64,000 nucleotides of DNA from Sclerodactyla briareus (lineage: Eukaryota > Echinodermata > Holothuroidea > Dendrochirotida > Sclerodactylidae), in NCBI GenBank assembly GCA_026419785.1, contig JAODTK010005298.1:1-64000 (forward strand), written 5' to 3'. The notes under the pieces were generated by a model, which was not told the DNA's origin, searched no databases, and worked only from the letters and a program-made list of their open reading frames with translations. Within the stretch, counting starts at the first letter, position 1. Each line of letters starts with the position of its first letter. Shown here in pieces: positions 60,769 to 64,000 of this stretch. The position numbers and the translations under genes are program-made.

Positions 60769-61220
60769 GTGGGTGAGTACCTTTAGTTTTAGATGTAGGC
60801 CGTTTCGCACTGTTGCGTGCGCCGTGCGCGTATGGTCATACAGATTGGACAGGGGGAGGGGGAAGTGGCTACCAACAGTTGTGTCAAATTCATTATTGAA
60901 ATATATACTCACTACGAAGATACAAGACAATGAGAAAAGTGAGAGAAATGGGAGAAGCATGGTCCCACTGTCAATGCATTTTTCATTTCCTCTATTTTCG
61001 AAGGAAGTAAGAAACACATTGGCAGTAGCTGTGTCACTATTGCTAGAGTAAAAGTTTCTAAAACCTTTATAACACCATCGAACATTCCAATTTTTTTTTC
61101 GTTTTCTTCGTCAAGTTCAAGTGTTGATAATTAGGACAGACCAACCCTGTTCACCCCATCCTATCTACGTGATTGCCATTCCATTATAAGATTTCTCTCT
61201 CACTTTTGTAATCTCTGCAG

Positions 61221-62158
61221 CTTGTTGACTCCGAGGTCAATGCCACCAAGTACCGTATGGGCTACACAGAATGCATCGGCGAGGTCTCTCGGTTCCTCTC
61301 CCCACTGGATTGCAAATGGTGCGACCTCCGTCTGCAGCTGACTCAGCCACCTGGGCTAAGACTGCCCGCTTCCAGAAGGCAGCACCCACGGCGACGCAAA
61401 GCATTCCGAACTCTGCGGCCATGACCAGTCTAACTTGCCCCCCCTGCCGCAAATCACCCACCTCAAACATTCCACAGCCGGTGCAGCTCCAGGTCGCACA
61501 CTCCGCCGGTAACACCACCGTCCACACCGTACCCATCACGGTAACTGCCCAGCCCCAGCAGACCATCACCATTACCAAGTGCAACTCAAGTCCCAGTGAA
61601 GAACGAGGCAGTGCCTGTGCAAGCACCACAACAGCAGTCTCCGACCAGCGTGGCCAGAATCGTCCAGGTCGGACTGCCGGCGGGCGTCACAGGCGGAGAG
61701 ATCGCGCTCGTCATTCCTCCAAGGCCATTAGCCAATGGTCAGGTTCCAAGCCATTTCATCCCTGTGTACTCTCAGCACGCGTCAGTGCTGTCTCCCTCGT
61801 CAGCAGCCACGATACCCAGTGCGTCCCAGGGAATGCAGAGCCCCGTCGGCACTGCAACCGCTTCCATCTCTCAGCTGCCCCCGAGCATTACCTACCAGAG
61901 GGCCACACCAACAGCTACTGTCGCTCCGCTGAGAAACACTGCAACCTTCTACTGTTGACTGCACCATGAAGGTCGAGGCGCCCACTGCCCCCCTGCAAAA
62001 CAACTCGGTACCCTTCCCAGTGCAGACCCTAGTAACACTGAGGTCACCACTACGACCTCCATTCACCGAATCAGCTTTCTCTTCCCTTAGTTGTTGCCAA
62101 AGACAAGTGTAATAACGACATAGACATGGACGACCAGTCCTGCTGGAGGCCATGGTAA
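61221..62158 (+). CDS. Hes gene B, Orange and WRPW terminal exon
   Basis: After the acceptor TCTCTGCAG the exon reads LVDSEVNATKYRMGYTECIG then EVSRFLSPLD, the first Orange helix (61221-61310). DLRLQL and LSHLG, the second helix, are in two other readings near 61321-61365. A T/P/Q-rich stretch with TVPITVTAQPQQTITITK follows in frame 2, then from about 61590 frame 0 reads GGEIALVIP and FIPVYSQHASVLSPSSA, as in Hes C-termini, to a stop at 61956-61958. The end DMDDQSCWRPW and TAA (62144-62158) is in frame 2. WRPW recruits Groucho/TLE corepressors. At least three frame changes are needed to keep all family motifs, so either the sequence has indel errors or the gene is decaying. Confidence 0.9.
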
Positions 62159-63090
62159 CATGGTCGGTCGTCTTGGTGACTGATACCATAGAGGACGCTG
62201 CACTGTTAAAAGAGCTCAGTAGATAGACCGATTTAGTTATAGTCAGTTGGTTTTCAGTTGAAACGACTATGATATCAATTGAATGTTGCCAGACGTTTCT
62301 AGAAAAAGTTTGCCACCTGTAATTACCTTAACCTGGTAAAGCAGTACAATCTGTTGGAATTGAATATTGCCATACAGTATACAATGTATCTGGCAACCTA
62401 ATACTTGATTATTCATATTCTAACCTATTTGCCGAGCTTGGGAGGTGACGATAGCCTTCCACATACATCTTTCCTCAATCATCAAGTTTTGTGCTTTAGT
62501 AGCCAACTGTTTTACCAAAAACAAATTGTGTATTTTGCTGTTCAAAATATTCAGACGTTGATCTGCAGTTATTGCTGTTTCAACAATTCTGTAGAGCTTT
62601 TGGAATTCGATTGTCTTCTAAAATGTGTCAAATTTCTTCAAGTTGCAGTTTTTGCAGTGTGCCCAGCTTGTTCCTCCAATTATGTTGTGATTATGTTTTG
62701 TCTGCCATTTTCCTTCCCTCGCAACCATTTTTGTTTACGACAGTAATAATTGTGTTTACAAATTGTTCTGTCTACAACTTGACTTGGCCAGCAGTTTTGT
62801 ATTCAAATTCTTTAAAACTAGCTTCATGTTCCTACTCCAAACAATAACGGTGGCGTTACAGTTCTTATTTAGTTTTGTATTCCATCTCGAAATGTTTGGT
62901 GTTTCCAAGTGTTTGAAATCAGCTCATTTTCATTACTTGCAGTTCACCAATCACTTTTAGCTATCTATGCAAGACTTTTCTCTTTTTCTGAAATATGATT
63001 GGTGGCACTTTATTCAGGCATTTGATGATAGGCCATATGAAAATATATATAGATATTATCCCATTTAATAAATATTCAAAATGATGTTTG
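62159..63090 (+). other. 3' UTR of Hes gene B
   Basis: AT- and T-rich sequence with no continuing coding signal from WRPW-stop to the AATAAA. Short open frames here (62405-62960) are hydrophobic only because of T-richness. Confidence 0.65.
63067..63072 (+). terminator. Poly(A) signal of Hes gene B
   Basis: AATAAA, followed 10-25 bases later by the GT-rich TGATGTTTGTCTTG. This is the best placed signal after the WRPW stop codon. Confidence 0.6.
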
Positions 63091-63818
63091 TCTTGCGACA
63101 TTATTACGACCTGGCTTGATTAGTTGCACTGTTTCAGAAGTGTTGAGTGGGTTGTTTGCCCGTTACAGACCAAATGCGAAGTTGAACTTCCCAATGATTT
63201 GAAGTGAAATTCATTGATGGAACCAATTAAGGAGTACCCAATCTCACTGTATTGATTTGCAAATTTGTATAACCTACCTTTACTCGGTTAATACTACACA
63301 CTAAAGTCTTCCTTTTATAGTCTTCCAGTTTTATTCTGTTTTTTAGCTGCGGTTTCTCTCAAGTTGCTGATTATTTGTTTGTTATAAGTTGGGTATTCTC
63401 CATCAGGAAAGTGGTTCTGTCGAGGCGCCATTTTCCGACGGCTGTTTGTGACCAACTTGTGCCTTTTTAAATTTGTAGTTAGCATGGTATTCATGTTAAA
63501 GATCTTTCAGTACTGATACAGTTGTTTCCTTCCTATTTACATGGGGATTTGTCTTCTCTCTCCCCAGTAAGAGGAAGTTCTCATCAAACCGTATTCCATG
63601 TATCATAGAAAATCATGTACATAGTTATATATATAAATACAGATTAATTATTTTTCACTGCCTTTTTGAGACCGTTTTAACGGCGAAATGAAGAAAAAAG
63701 AACTGAAAAGATGACAAAATTGAAACATTAACACACTATTTTTCTTCTCCTTAATTTCTTCTGTTATTCAAAGAAGCACTATAAAATGACAGCAATTGGC
63801 GGTCAAAAGCAAGGGCGG
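63091..63818. other. Intergenic stretch after Hes gene B
   Basis: No gene recognised. If transcription continues past 63090 it could be an alternative longer 3' UTR. Confidence 0.4.
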
Positions 63819-63819
63819 C

Positions 63820-63834
63820 ATTTGCATGACGTCA
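63820..63834. promoter_or_regulatory. Octamer overlapping CRE
   Basis: ATTTGCAT (63820-63827) and TGACGTCA (63827-63834) are both perfect consensus sites and share one base. They are targets of POU and CREB/ATF families respectively. Confidence 0.5.
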
Positions 63835-63908
63835 TTCGAAAAACCGTCTCTGCGGATTGATTAGTAATGCTTTATTATAGTCGATAAACCGTTCGACGGT
63901 TCATGTTG

Positions 63909-63916
63909 TGACGTCA
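63909..63916. promoter_or_regulatory. Second CRE
   Basis: Perfect palindrome TGACGTCA, 82 bases from the first. Confidence 0.45.
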
Positions 63917-64000
63917 TACTGGCAGAACTGTCAATCTTCTCTGGTCATATTGCTGTGTGAGACGATACGCCTATTCCTAATTTCTATTTGTGGGGACACC

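Noticed and set aside
61237..61629. 130-codon minus-strand frame
   Set aside because: Antisense shadow of the GC-rich Orange/C-terminal exon.
1..64000. CRISPR array, bacterial operon or phage signals
   Set aside because: No regular spacer array, no Shine-Dalgarno-linked ORFs and coding density far too low. The inverted arrays at 49.8-50.8 kb have no unique spacers.

Overview
This window looks like nuclear DNA of a multicellular animal. It has no dense ORFs, it has spliced coding exons with GT/AG borders, and it is full of microsatellites, C/G homopolymers, degenerate LINE and SINE pieces and foldback elements. The two recognisable genes encode bHLH-Orange (Hairy/Enhancer-of-split, Hes) repressors. 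A marine invertebrate deuterostome, possibly an echinoderm, fits the Hes gene structure, the frequent TAGGCCTA-type strings and the TU-like foldback elements. That assignment is inference from texture and not a species call.

Layout. 1-5 kb: no gene recognised, with a short LINE 3' tail near 5.0 kb. 5.3-8.6 kb (+): two exons of a Hes-like gene, the second helix of the bHLH at 5297 and the Orange domain at 8385. They are joined in frame across a 3 kb intron that hosts a GC-rich inverted-repeat element. 9-56 kb: a long region without recognisable host exons. It holds a GTTAGTC inverted-repeat cluster (13-14.3 kb), a broken minus-strand LINE reverse transcriptase (14.5-15.6 kb), an RTE/L2-like reverse transcriptase scrap (18.3-18.5 kb), a 145-bp foldback MITE with a perfect 8-bp target duplication (33.2 kb), a three-copy dispersed repeat (33.5, 39.5, 44.9 kb), two local tandem duplications (35 and 46.5 kb), tRNA-derived SINEs (38.1, 42.7, 49.5-50.9 kb) and a 1-kb foldback element of about 26-bp repeats nested in a SINE (49.8-50.8 kb). 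56.2-63.1 kb (+): a second Hes gene with promoter (CCAAT boxes and three exact CSL/Su(H) sites), candidate first exon, bHLH helix-2 exon, Orange/C-terminal exon ending in WRPW, 3' UTR and poly(A) signal. 63.8-63.92 kb: two perfect CREs, one overlapping an octamer, that may belong to the next gene or an enhancer.

How the genes work together. Both are same-strand members of one repressor family about 52 kb apart, so a Hes cluster is likely. The 60-kb gene carries the expected Notch-response and autoregulation sites. In both genes the Orange domain reads correctly only if the frame changes in mid-domain, and the 60-kb gene needs further frame changes to reach WRPW. This means uncorrected indels in the assembly or decay of the genes, and the sequence alone cannot decide. 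The exon for the basic region and helix 1 was not found for either gene.

The most distinctive non-genic content is a set of short inverted-repeat (foldback) elements whose arms are made of tandem motifs. Two of them have 8-bp target duplications, and one carries a SINE 3' end between its arms.
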